Notes under the pieces: generated by a model
Database searches by the model: none
What the model was told of the DNA's origin: nothing
The model's input: only the letters and a program-made list of their open reading frames with translations
From: a virus
Reading direction: 5' to 3' (one strand)
Virus record (IMG/VR): IMGVR_UViG_3300014904_000020
Span: 1-37,318 of that record
Length of the DNA stretch: 37,318 bases
Position numbers and translations under genes: made by a program
Shown: positions 1 through 8,526 of the stretch, piece by piece
Layout of the letters: every line of letters begins with the position of its first letter
Position numbering within the stretch: position 1 is the stretch's first letter

Positions 1-242
1 AAACAACTGTATCATTGTTAGGATGTAATGTAGATGAATTTAAAAATTATTTTTGTTCATTATTTAAAGATGGCATGAATTGGGATGAATTTATGAATGG
101 TAATATACATATTGATCATATTATACCATGTAGCAATTTTAATTTAATTAAAGATGAAGAGCAAAAAAAATGTTTTCATTATTCAAATTTGCAACCATTG
201 TGGGCTATAGATAATTTAAAAAAGGGTATTAAAATATTATAA
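1..242 (+). CDS. HNH homing endonuclease, C-terminal part (5' end outside window)
   Basis: The reading frame is open to the left edge, so only the C-terminal ~80 residues are visible; the TTG at 15 is not a convincing start. The segment HIDHIIPCSNF, followed about 20 residues later by NLQPLWAIDNLKKG, is the typical HNH core of phage free-standing endonucleases (His-Asp-His of the beta-beta-alpha-metal fold, then the Asn-containing helix). Such enzymes cut DNA at or near their insertion site and spread by homing; they are not virion components. The gene ends 2 nt before the next start and lies just upstream of the terminase genes. Family assignment is confident; the target site cannot be inferred. 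Confidence 0.85.
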   Translation, partial: TTVSLLGCNVDEFKNYFCSLFKDGMNWDEFMNGNIHIDHIIPCSNFNLIKDEEQKKCFHYSNLQPLWAIDNLKKGIKIL

Positions 243-244
243 AA

Positions 245-634
245 ATGTCATTAGAATTAGAACAGAAAATAAAAGATTTAGAAAAATCAAATTTATTTTT
301 AACAAATAAATTAGCTTATTATGAGCAAGATGGAGTTGGTAAATTATACTATAGTTTGCAAAGAAAAGCCAACGAAATGGCTGATTTGTTAAATAAAACA
401 AAACTTACAGATGTTGATATAGATGATCCAAAAAACAAAACTTTTGAAAGGTTGCAAAAAATATGGGTGGATGCCGGCACTATTTCATCTTCTATTAAAT
501 CTCTTGAAACATTAGCCGGTATAGTATTAGAAGATGTTAAAGATTTAAATAAAAAAGAAATTATTTTAAATAAATCATTTTCTCCAGAAAGTGTGGCAGA
601 TGCCGTAGGAGAATTAGCAGGAAAAAGGAATTAA
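245..634 (+). CDS. Coiled-coil protein, candidate small terminase subunit
   Basis: A 129-aa protein starting at an ATG after an A-rich leader, 2 nt downstream of the HNH gene and 1 nt upstream of TerL. The N-terminus (LELEQKIKDLEKSN...) has heptad-like hydrophobic spacing, suggesting a coiled coil, and the rest looks alpha-helical and charged. No helix-turn-helix is obvious by eye. Position directly before TerL and size fit a small terminase subunit, which recognises phage DNA and oligomerises into a ring, but these proteins diverge strongly and no diagnostic motif is seen. The function is inferred from context only; a packaging accessory protein is an alternative. Confidence 0.5.
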   Translation: MSLELEQKIKDLEKSNLFLTNKLAYYEQDGVGKLYYSLQRKANEMADLLNKTKLTDVDIDDPKNKTFERLQKIWVDAGTISSSIKSLETLAGIVLEDVKDLNKKEIILNKSFSPESVADAVGELAGKRN

Positions 635-635
635 T

Positions 636-2684
636 ATGTATCAAAAATTAGAAAATGGAATAGTAATAAATATACAGGGGTTAGACTGTAATTTACCTCC
701 TGAAGGTTATGTTTATAATATTATAACTAAACAGTTAGAGTTCAGGGATGTATATAAAAGATCCGATGATATTAAAAACCAATATTGGGAAAAGATGAAA
801 TTGCCAATATGGTATAAGGATACTATGAAAAGGTGGGATGAGTATGAAAAAAAGAAAAAAGAAGATGAAAATGAATTTTATGATGAAAAACTAGAAGAAT
901 ATAAAAAACAAGAGTGGGATAGGCGATTAAATGGGTTTTGGTATATGAATAATGGCAAACCTACATACTTAACAGGTATGCATTATTTTTATTTACAATG
1001 GTGGAATATTGATATAGGAAGTCCAAAATTTAGAATACCTGATCTTGAAAAGTTTTATTTTATGGAATACTGTATACAAGATCCCTTGTGTATGGGAATG
1101 CTTGAAGTTACAAAAAGGCGTTTTGGTAAATCATTTATTGCTGGTTTATTTGTTACCGAGTATATTACAAGAACAAAAATGGCAAATGGAGGCATACAAT
1201 CTAAGACCGGCTCTGATGCAAAAAAATTCTTTGCTAAGACTGTTGTAAATCCATTTAGGCGACTTCCTAGATTTTTTAGGCCTGAATATGATATGTCTTT
1301 AGGAGTTAATCCTAAAACTGAGATGAGATTCCAAAAAACAAATGTAAGGGGCAAGAAGGCTGATGATAATATTGATAAAGATGAATTAGGATCATTAATA
1401 GACTGGCAAAGTGCTGATACTGTTGCATATGATGGGCAAAAATTAGCTAGAATAGTTAATGATGAGGTAGGTAAAACAACCGAAGTCAATGTTTATGATA
1501 GGCATGAGGTATTAAGATATTGTATGTTAGATGATGAAGGACAAATTATTGGGAAGGCATTATATACGACTACTGTGGAAAAGCTTACTACCGAAAAAGA
1601 TGGTGTTCAAGATGCATTTAAATTATTATGGGAGGAAAGTAATCAGGATAAGAGGCAAGATAATGGTACAACTTCAAGTGGTCTTTATAGATTTTTTATG
1701 TCTGCTAAGAGAACCAGAAACTTTGATGATTTTGGATTCCCAGATGAAAGCAAAACACTAGACATGATTCTGGCAGATAGGGAAACAGTTAAAAATAACC
1801 CTAGAGCCCTATCTGCTCGTGTTAGAAAAGAACCGTTAACAATTGATGAAGCATTTAGTACAGATTCTGATAAGTGTATTTTTAATGTAATGAATATAGG
1901 GGCAAGAGAGCAATATTTAAAAGAAAATCCAGTTTTGAAGCGACATGTTATGTTTTATAGAGATATTGATCAAGTAGTTAGATGGCGTAATATTACTGAC
2001 AAGGAAGAAGACTTTCATTGGGTTATAACTCAATTCCCAAAACAAGGAGAGGAAAACAAACATACATTTGATGTAAAATTAAGAAAACCAGCTAGAACTA
2101 ACGATGGAGCTATTGCAATTGATGGATATAGCAATAGTCAGGGTGGTAAATATGGTTCAAAAGCATCTGCATGGATTGGCAGGAGATATGATTTATTAAA
2201 TCCTGAAACCACCGGTAAGGCTATAGGTCATCTTTATGGAAGGCCTCAAATTAAAGAAACACTACATGAACAAGTTCTATTGGCTGCTGAATTTTATGGT
2301 TATCAAGCCTGGTATGAGCATAATAGTGATGATTATCTATCTTATTTTAGAGATAGAGGTAGGGTTGGATATTTAGGTTCATATCCATTATCTACTATAG
2401 ATCCAGCAAAAAGAGAAACAGCAGATAGATATAAAGGCTTTCCTACAACACCATTTAGCTTGACAAAGCAAACAGATGTAGGTATTATGTACTTTGAATC
2501 ACATATAGATTCTATTGATTTTGAGAATTTATTAGAAGATGCTAAAAAGTTTGATCCAAACAACAGAACTGACTTTGATATTACCGTTTCTTTTTTAATG
2601 TTAATAGTATGTTTAATGGAGCCAGTACAGAAACAAATCAAAAGAGAACCATTGGTTAAAAACTATGTTCCAGTCTTTGGGTAA
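636..2684 (+). CDS. terL: Terminase large subunit (packaging ATPase and nuclease)
   Basis: This 682-aa protein is the motor that pumps DNA into the prohead and cuts the concatemer. A Walker A-like loop KRRFGKS lies at residues 160-166, in the variant form common in terminases. Walker B is LARIVNDE, with Asp276-Glu277. The C-terminal RNase H-like nuclease shows acidic residues in the expected order: Asp496 in GAIAIDGYS, Glu561 in WYEHNSDD, and Asp646/Asp648 in RTDFDITVS. The length is large for TerL but close to that of crAss-like phages. The ATG follows an AAAAAGGA stretch that could act as a ribosome binding site and lies 1 nt after the upstream stop. It acts at the portal vertex; the portal gene follows. 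Confidence 0.9.
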   Translation: MYQKLENGIVINIQGLDCNLPPEGYVYNIITKQLEFRDVYKRSDDIKNQYWEKMKLPIWYKDTMKRWDEYEKKKKEDENEFYDEKLEEYKKQEWDRRLNGFWYMNNGKPTYLTGMHYFYLQWWNIDIGSPKFRIPDLEKFYFMEYCIQDPLCMGMLEVTKRRFGKSFIAGLFVTEYITRTKMANGGIQSKTGSDAKKFFAKTVVNPFRRLPRFFRPEYDMSLGVNPKTEMRFQKTNVRGKKADDNIDKDELGSLIDWQSADTVAYDGQKLARIVNDEVGKTTEVNVYDRHEVLRYCMLDDEGQIIGKALYTTTVEKLTTEKDGVQDAFKLLWEESNQDKRQDNGTTSSGLYRFFMSAKRTRNFDDFGFPDESKTLDMILADRETVKNNPRALSARVRKEPLTIDEAFSTDSDKCIFNVMNIGAREQYLKENPVLKRHVMFYRDIDQVVRWRNITDKEEDFHWVITQFPKQGEENKHTFDVKLRKPARTNDGAIAIDGYSNSQGGKYGSKASAWIGRRYDLLNPETTGKAIGHLYGRPQIKETLHEQVLLAAEFYGYQAWYEHNSDDYLSYFRDRGRVGYLGSYPLSTIDPAKRETADRYKGFPTTPFSLTKQTDVGIMYFESHIDSIDFENLLEDAKKFDPNNRTDFDITVSFLMLIVCLMEPVQKQIKREPLVKNYVPVFG

Positions 2685-2714
2685 TTAAAATTTTATTAAA
2701 TTCTGGATATTTAG

Positions 2715-2722
2715 TATATTTG
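2715..2722 (+). promoter_or_regulatory. Promoter-like TATATTTG before the portal gene
   Basis: TATATTTG matches the Bacteroidota -7 consensus TAnnTTTG and is preceded by TTTAG, a context shared with the site at 36695. It lies 18 nt before the TTG at 2741. No clear upstream -33 TTTG is seen, so this is a candidate promoter only. Confidence 0.4.
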
Positions 2723-2740
2723 ACACAAAATACAATCAAA

Positions 2741-5149
2741 TTGGCAGATAGTCCTTTATACATATCCGCAGCAAATAGTAATGGAGAAGCATTAAAAAAG
2801 TTTCAAATTACGACTGATATATCATCTAAAAAGGATTTTTTATATGGTAAAAATGTTGCTCAAAGTATTTATTCTACAATCTATGGTAACCAAACTTATT
2901 TTTGGTTAAGAAATAATAGATTTAGAAAAAATAGACAAATTGCTAATGGTAAGATTGACATGAGTGTCTTTCTTGACCGATTAGAAATGAATGGTAAAGC
3001 TAATTTTGTTAACATAAATTGGAAATCAATTATTATTGGTAATACAATTGTTGCAAGATTAGTAGGTTCTTGGATGAGCAGATCTGAAAAAATTTCTGTA
3101 GTAGCTATTGATGAAGCTTCATCTATGGCAAAGAAAAATGCAGCAGATGAGGCAGAATTTTTATATCAAAATAAAGAAATTTTATCTCAAATTCAACAAG
3201 AGTCTGGTGTTCCAATTATACCAAAAGATCAATTTATTGCTGAAGATAAAGCCGAATTAGATCAATGGACATTGGAATTTAATAAATTACCTGAAGAAAT
3301 TTTATATAGTATTGGATGTAATAATATATTAGAAGCAAATGGATGGAATGATGTTTTAAAACAAAGATTATTACATGATTCAGCTGAAGTTGGCTTAGTA
3401 TGTACTTATACTTGGATGGATGAAGAAGGAGAAGTTCATGTAGATTGGATTAGACCAGAAAATGCGGTTTATTCATATTCTGATTTCCCAGATTTTAGAG
3501 ATACAACTTATAGAGGTCACATGCTTTCAATGAAAGTAAGTGAAATAAGAGCTAGATATAGTGTTGCAGCTGGTGGTACATTAACAGAAGAAGAAATTTT
3601 CCAATTAGCTCAATCTTCTAAAGAATATCAAATTACTGATAAGTTAAAGTGGATGCAAGATTGGAATGTTGCATGGTTAAGACCTTATGATGAATGGAAT
3701 ATAGATTTATTGAAATTTGAAATTAAGACTTTAGATTCAGATGGATATACTGTTACAAAGACAAAAAAGAATGGTAGTACGATTATCAGGAAGGGTGTTA
3801 CTCAAAACCCAGATGAAAATCAACAAAATATAGAAGAGAAAAAATGGAATATATATGAAGGTGTATATTGTCCAGTTACTCAAAAAATGATTAAGTGGGG
3901 CATTAAAAAGAATATGATTCGCCCACAAGATCCAAAAGAAATCGGCAATGCAGAATTTTCATACAGTTTTTACATGTATGATCCTTATGATATGCGAAAT
4001 GTTGCTGTGCCAGAAAAAATTGAAGAGCCTATTGAGCAAATGATTCTTGCTAGATTGAAGATACAACAAATGGTTTCTAAGATGACACCAGCTGGGGCTT
4101 CAATTGATGTTGATGCATTACAAGAATTAGATTTAGGATTAGGTGATTCAGTAAAGCCATTAGATATTCAAAAGATTTGGGAACAAACTGGTAAACTTTA
4201 TTATCGTGGTAGAGATGCCGAAGGTAACAGAATACCAGTTCCTATTAATGAATTGGCAAATACTGGTTTTGCACCTCAATTGAATGCTTTAATTCAATTA
4301 TACCAATTTCATTATCAAGTACTAAAAGATGAATTAGGAGAAGATCCTAATTTAATGAATCAGGCTGCGCAACCAAGAGTTGCTGCATCAAATATTCAAG
4401 CCTCTCAACAACTTGCTAATAATGCAACAGAATATATGTATGATGCATATGTTTATGTAATGGAAGAAACTGCTAAAAAAGTAGCCTGCTTATTAAATAA
4501 AAGTGTTACTTATGGAGCTAAGAAATATAGAGATTTATTAAAAGAAGAAGATGTTAAAAATAGAAATTTTGTTGCAACAATTAGAATGTTGCCTTCTTCA
4601 ACTGACCTTATGAATTTGCAAGCAATGATGAATAATGCATTAGCTTCAAATCCTCAATTAGTAATGTATTTAGATCCATTTAAAGCAATGAGAATGGCTA
4701 AAGAAAATATTGATTTAGGTGAATTATATTTTAGACAAGCTCAAAAGAAATTCTTAAAAACAGAACAAGAAAACTCACAAGCTAATAGCGAGCAAAATGC
4801 TCAATCTCAACAAGCTAGTATTCAAGCTAAAATGCAAGCAGATACTGTTTTAGATGGCAAAAGGTCTTTAGCAAAAGAGAAGGAGATAATATTACAGGGT
4901 GTATTTGATCTTGCAAAAGCTAACATCCCAGTGCCAGCTGAATTAAAGCAAATTGTTTCAGATATGTTACAAAATGTATCTGTTCCAATTGAAGTTCAAA
5001 ATCAACAACAACAACAGGCTTTAGCTCAACAACAGGCTATGCAACAGCAACAAGCAATGCAGCAGCAGCAACAAGGACAACAGATGCCTCAAGGAGCTGC
5101 TGAAGAGCAACAAGAACCTCAACAACAAGAACAACAAGAACAACAATAA
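2741..5149 (+). CDS. Portal protein
   Basis: The ~802-aa product between TerL and the scaffold/capsid genes has the size and position of crAss-like portal proteins. Portals form the dodecameric channel through which DNA enters and leaves the head. The central part is rich in Trp/Tyr and acidic residues (WMDEEGEVHVDWIRPENAVY), and a long helical stretch (ILARLKIQQMVSKM, then many Gln/Ala) fits stem and barrel. The last ~50 residues are Gln-dominated, with short Met-Gln and Glu-Gln repeats encoded by CAA/CAG. No ATG is available near the N-terminus. In-frame TTG codons occur at 2720 and 2741; the first lies inside the promoter-like TATATTTG, so 2741 is preferred. Function rests on order, length and composition rather than a catalytic motif. 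Confidence 0.8.
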   Translation: MADSPLYISAANSNGEALKKFQITTDISSKKDFLYGKNVAQSIYSTIYGNQTYFWLRNNRFRKNRQIANGKIDMSVFLDRLEMNGKANFVNINWKSIIIGNTIVARLVGSWMSRSEKISVVAIDEASSMAKKNAADEAEFLYQNKEILSQIQQESGVPIIPKDQFIAEDKAELDQWTLEFNKLPEEILYSIGCNNILEANGWNDVLKQRLLHDSAEVGLVCTYTWMDEEGEVHVDWIRPENAVYSYSDFPDFRDTTYRGHMLSMKVSEIRARYSVAAGGTLTEEEIFQLAQSSKEYQITDKLKWMQDWNVAWLRPYDEWNIDLLKFEIKTLDSDGYTVTKTKKNGSTIIRKGVTQNPDENQQNIEEKKWNIYEGVYCPVTQKMIKWGIKKNMIRPQDPKEIGNAEFSYSFYMYDPYDMRNVAVPEKIEEPIEQMILARLKIQQMVSKMTPAGASIDVDALQELDLGLGDSVKPLDIQKIWEQTGKLYYRGRDAEGNRIPVPINELANTGFAPQLNALIQLYQFHYQVLKDELGEDPNLMNQAAQPRVAASNIQASQQLANNATEYMYDAYVYVMEETAKKVACLLNKSVTYGAKKYRDLLKEEDVKNRNFVATIRMLPSSTDLMNLQAMMNNALASNPQLVMYLDPFKAMRMAKENIDLGELYFRQAQKKFLKTEQENSQANSEQNAQSQQASIQAKMQADTVLDGKRSLAKEKEIILQGVFDLAKANIPVPAELKQIVSDMLQNVSVPIEVQNQQQQQALAQQQAMQQQQAMQQQQQGQQMPQGAAEEQQEPQQQEQQEQQ

Positions 5150-5172
5150 TAAAAAATATAAAATAAAATAAA

Positions 5173-5520
5173 ATGGCAACGGTAAGTAAACTTTTAATAA
5201 GACTACAGAAATTTAGTTCAAAAATTAGTACAGTTGTTGATGCAACTGAATCTTTTAACACTAATGCTAGTTATTATCAAGATTTGTCTGGATGGGATTC
5301 AGCAGTAGTTCAATTTGTAGGTACAAGTGGAACAATTAATTTTAGCACTACAAACGATGATGGAGCTATTACAGGTCAATTATCGCCAGCTCCAGAGGTG
5401 CCTATTAACTGGGTAACTGTTTTAGGTGTTAATCTAACTACAAAAACAGATGTTTCTTCAATAGCAGCTGCTGGTATTGTTGAATTTGGAATTATTGGTA
5501 AATATTTAAAATTAGGATAA
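5173..5520 (+). CDS. Small beta-rich virion protein, unknown role
   Basis: A 115-aa protein with an A-rich leader and ATG start. After a short basic N-terminus (MATVSKLLIRLQKF) the sequence is rich in Thr, Ser, Val and Gly with alternating hydrophobic residues, suggesting a small beta-sandwich; no signal peptide or membrane segment is seen. It lies between portal and scaffold-like genes and ends 1 nt before the next ATG. Small head-decoration, head-fibre or completion proteins often occupy this position, so a minor capsid role is plausible. I do not recognise the family. Confidence 0.6.
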   Translation: MATVSKLLIRLQKFSSKISTVVDATESFNTNASYYQDLSGWDSAVVQFVGTSGTINFSTTNDDGAITGQLSPAPEVPINWVTVLGVNLTTKTDVSSIAAAGIVEFGIIGKYLKLG

Positions 5521-5521
5521 A

Positions 5522-5788
5522 ATGGCAAATTCAGTAGCATATGTATTATCTAAAAATACATACCCAACAGCAGGAGAAGCGTATAATATTGGAGTTTTGC
5601 AAGGAACAAAAATAGTTTATACTACAACAAGTACATTAACAACTGCAAATGTATTATATACAGACAGTAGATTAACACAGCCAATTTATGGCGATGGCAC
5701 AAATTGGTATGGTGTTCAATTATTAACAAATACAGGAGTAAAATACGCTATCACCATTGATGGCAGTGGTGCAATAGTTATTGATTAA
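5522..5788 (+). CDS. Small beta-rich virion protein, unknown role
   Basis: An 88-aa protein beginning 1 nt after the preceding stop, so probably co-translated with it. Segments such as GTKIVYTTTSTLTTANVLYTD and NTGVKYAITIDGSGAIVID look like successive beta-strands ending in a compact beta domain, as in short phage adhesin or decoration modules. It has no cysteines, membrane segment or catalytic motif. Its place in the portal-to-capsid interval suggests a virion component, perhaps a head-fibre or capsid-decorating partner of the upstream 115-aa protein. The family is not recognised. Confidence 0.6.
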   Translation: MANSVAYVLSKNTYPTAGEAYNIGVLQGTKIVYTTTSTLTTANVLYTDSRLTQPIYGDGTNWYGVQLLTNTGVKYAITIDGSGAIVID

Positions 5789-5811
5789 TAACAAAAACAA
5801 AATAAGCATTT

Positions 5812-6987
5812 ATGCTAGAAAATCAAGACATGTCAGCCCCAATTAAGCTGGCAGAAGGTTACAATCCTTTCGGGGATGAAGAATTTGTGCCACAAGCGCA
5901 ACCAGCAGTAGAAGTAGCCCCTACTGCAATAAATGAGCCGAATACTGAACAACAACCGGCTCAAACAGCTCAAGAAGAAGCTAAACCACAGGAACAATTA
6001 ACTGCTCCTGCTTTTGATCCAAATCAATTTATTAAAGAAAAATTTGGATTTGAAAGTGTAGAACAAGCTGAACAAGAATTTAAAAAATTAAAAGAAAAAC
6101 CAGCAGAATTTGAATTTAAGGACAATGTAAGTAAAACTTTATTTGATGCTATTAAAGAAGGTAAAGCTGATGATGTCTATGAAGTATTAAATCAACAAAA
6201 AAAATTAGATAAACTTCTTACATCAGAATTAAATACTGATATAGCAGCTGAAATTGTTAAGACTAATATTTCTAATAAGTATAAGAATTTAAGTCCTGAT
6301 GAAGTAAATCTTTTATTTTATGATCAATTTTTTGTACCTTTAAAGCCTGAACAGGGTTATGATGAGTCAGATGATGATTATGCTGGTAAGGTAAAAACAT
6401 GGCAATCACAAGTTGATTATGTTGAAAAGAAATTGATGATTGAAGCAAAGGTTATTAGACCTGAACTTGAAAAATTAAAAAGTGAGATAAAATTACCAGA
6501 TATTTATAATGAGGCCGAGTATCAAGCGCAATCTCAAGCAGAATTTGAGATGATGCAACAGGCAAGGTCAATATATGAAAATACTCTTAATTCTGATTTC
6601 CAATCCTTCAATGGATTTAATGTGTCGGTAAAAGACGAGGATGTTGAAATACCGATTTCATTTAATGTAGCTGAAGAAGAAAGATTGGCAATGAAGAATG
6701 AGTTATCAGATTTTGATAGCGATTCATATTTTGAAAACAGATGGTTTAACAAGGAAGGGAAACCAAATGTTCAACAAATAATGGCAGATAAATATCTGTT
6801 AGAAAATCGTGAGAAAATCTTTTCTAAAATAGCAAATGAAGCAGCATCTCAAAGATTGTTAGCTCATTTGAAAAAGAATGGGAACATAAACATAAATCAA
6901 ACCTCCACTCCTCAAGGAACGACACCTAATATCAATACTAATGCCTCTGTACAGGAGCAATTAGCAAATTGGGCTTTTGGTTCTTAA
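5812..6987 (+). CDS. Acidic helical protein, probable capsid scaffold
   Basis: A 391-aa, strongly acidic and Gln/Glu-rich protein directly upstream of the major capsid gene. The N-terminal ~70 residues are low complexity (repeated Pro, Ala, Gln). The middle is predicted helical with many Lys/Glu (AEQEFKKLKEKPAEFEF), and the C-terminus has a Gln/Asn/Thr-rich tail. High charge, helical content, flexible ends and position before the capsid gene are typical of phage scaffolding proteins, which template procapsid assembly and then leave. There is no protease signature. ATG 5812 gives the longest product; ATG 5830 (MSAPIKLAEG) is a credible alternative. The role is inferred from context and composition. 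Confidence 0.65.
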   Translation: MLENQDMSAPIKLAEGYNPFGDEEFVPQAQPAVEVAPTAINEPNTEQQPAQTAQEEAKPQEQLTAPAFDPNQFIKEKFGFESVEQAEQEFKKLKEKPAEFEFKDNVSKTLFDAIKEGKADDVYEVLNQQKKLDKLLTSELNTDIAAEIVKTNISNKYKNLSPDEVNLLFYDQFFVPLKPEQGYDESDDDYAGKVKTWQSQVDYVEKKLMIEAKVIRPELEKLKSEIKLPDIYNEAEYQAQSQAEFEMMQQARSIYENTLNSDFQSFNGFNVSVKDEDVEIPISFNVAEEERLAMKNELSDFDSDSYFENRWFNKEGKPNVQQIMADKYLLENREKIFSKIANEAASQRLLAHLKKNGNININQTSTPQGTTPNINTNASVQEQLANWAFGS

Positions 6988-6996
6988 CTTGATTAT

Positions 6997-7013
6997 TGCC
7001 TTTGGAGGAGGCA
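6997..7013 (+). promoter_or_regulatory. Small hairpin in the capsid gene leader
   Basis: TGCCT (6997-7001) pairs with AGGCA (7009-7013) around a 7-nt loop, between the scaffold stop and the capsid ATG. A stem of five pairs with no U-tract is too weak for a terminator; it could stabilise a processed capsid mRNA 5' end. Low confidence. Confidence 0.25.
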
Positions 7014-7035
7014 TTAAAAACAAAAAATAAATATC

Positions 7036-8445
7036 ATGGCAGGAATACCTACCTCAAATATTTTGCAGCCGGGTGCTATCTCGTTGCAAACCCAGAATAG
7101 ACAACTTATGGTTGATCTACAATTATTGACTCCACAGTATTATAAGCAATACACTCAAAAGTATGGCAATGAAGATTTTACTTGGTGGTTAGCTGCTCAT
7201 AGCGGCATGGAAGAAGTTAAAAACTTAAACTACTTTTGGTTTGAGAACAGAGGTAAATTAATGCCAGCTGTTACAAATGAAAGTACTGTTTCTGCTGCAA
7301 CTGGTGCAACTGTTACATTAACATTAGGAGCTGAAGCTTACTATAATAGTGGTACTCAAACTCCATTAAGAGTTAATGAAACTTTGCGTGTTGCATCTTC
7401 AAACATTGAAGGGGTTATCGTAGAAATTGACAGTACTGTACCATATGCTTGGACTTTCCAAGTTGCTCCAAAACAAACTTCTCAAGCTTTTGCTTCAGCT
7501 GGTTCTACAGATTTATTAGCTGGTGAGGTTTTATTATTTGGTGGTGATGCAGATGCTGGTGAAGCTTCTACTCAAATCAATCCTTTAATCCAATTGGATC
7601 AAAGATATGATAACTATGTAACAGAAATTCGTGATGGTTGGTCTAACACTGACTTAGCGCAAATGGCTGAAACATATTATGAGTTCCCTGTATCTCCAGA
7701 TATGGCACAAAATGGCGTAACAGCTTTCACATACAAAGGTATGTACAAGACTCTTGTTCGTTTTAAAAACAACGTAGAGGCTAAGTTAATGCGTGGTAAC
7801 TACCAAAATAACACAACAATTAACAACTCAACTGGTTCTGAAGGTATCATCCCTAAAGTAGTTGCTGATGGCGAAACTGTTGGTTATACTCCAGGTACAT
7901 TAGACATCGCTAAATTACACGAGATTACTCGTATCATGGATGTTAATGGTTGCGCTAAGCAATCTGCATGGTTAACTGATATCTTCCAAAGACAAGATTT
8001 CAGCGATGGTATCTTTGCTGCTTACCCAGCTGGTGCTTTCGTTTATGGACAAGGCGAAAAGTCTCAAGAGGCTTCTGTTGCTTATGGTTTCCAAGAAATC
8101 TTTATTGATGGATATTTATTATCTGTTAAGAAGTACTCTCAATTCAACACTGAGGTTACAACTGGTTTAACTCCACAAAATGATTACTTCCGTAATTTCG
8201 GTTTAATCTATCCAATGGGTGAAACTAAGGATGCTAAAACTGCTCAAGTTTACAAGAATATCACTATTATGTATCAACAACCTCCTCAAGGTGGAACAGT
8301 TGGTAACGGTATTCGTGTATGGCAATATGGTGGTGGATCTCCTAATCCAACAGATGGTACAATGACTAATCAAATTGCGATGATCACTTATCGTGGTACT
8401 CGTGTTTGTGCAGCAAACCAATTCATCATCGTTCAAGGTAACTAA
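7036..8445 (+). CDS. Major capsid protein, probably HK97 fold
   Basis: The 469-aa product follows the scaffold-like gene. Early segments (YGNEDFTWWLAAHSGMEEV, FWFENRGKL) and a C-terminus with RGTRVCAANQFIIVQ resemble my recollection of crAss-like major capsid proteins; many copies would build the icosahedral head. Codon use differs visibly from its neighbours: Arg is often CGT, Asn often AAC and Ile often ATC, while surrounding genes use AGA, AAT and ATT/ATA. This fits selection for very high expression. The gene has its own leader with a small hairpin (6997-7013) and is followed by a terminator-like hairpin at 8471-8501. The GGAGGAGG at 7004-7011 lies 24 nt before the ATG, too far for a normal ribosome binding site. 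Confidence 0.82.
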   Translation: MAGIPTSNILQPGAISLQTQNRQLMVDLQLLTPQYYKQYTQKYGNEDFTWWLAAHSGMEEVKNLNYFWFENRGKLMPAVTNESTVSAATGATVTLTLGAEAYYNSGTQTPLRVNETLRVASSNIEGVIVEIDSTVPYAWTFQVAPKQTSQAFASAGSTDLLAGEVLLFGGDADAGEASTQINPLIQLDQRYDNYVTEIRDGWSNTDLAQMAETYYEFPVSPDMAQNGVTAFTYKGMYKTLVRFKNNVEAKLMRGNYQNNTTINNSTGSEGIIPKVVADGETVGYTPGTLDIAKLHEITRIMDVNGCAKQSAWLTDIFQRQDFSDGIFAAYPAGAFVYGQGEKSQEASVAYGFQEIFIDGYLLSVKKYSQFNTEVTTGLTPQNDYFRNFGLIYPMGETKDAKTAQVYKNITIMYQQPPQGGTVGNGIRVWQYGGGSPNPTDGTMTNQIAMITYRGTRVCAANQFIIVQGN

Positions 8446-8470
8446 TTAGTTATTTAGAACTTTTAATTAT

Positions 8471-8506
8471 GGTAGGGGCAACTTTATTGATTGCCTCTAC
8501 CTATTT
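8471..8506 (+). terminator. Terminator-like hairpin after the capsid gene
   Basis: GGTAGGGGCAA (8471-8481) pairs with TTGCCTCTACC (8491-8501) with one G-T wobble and a 9-nt loop, starting 25 nt after the capsid stop. The following CTATTTT is only a short U-tract, so it may be a partial terminator or an mRNA-stabilising 3' end. Confidence 0.6.
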
Positions 8507-8526
8507 TAACATTTAAAAACCATTTT

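Noticed and set aside
5037-5261. - strand frame rich in Val, Leu and Ala opposite the portal end
   Set aside because: A shadow of the CAA/CAG Gln repeats and the start of the next gene.
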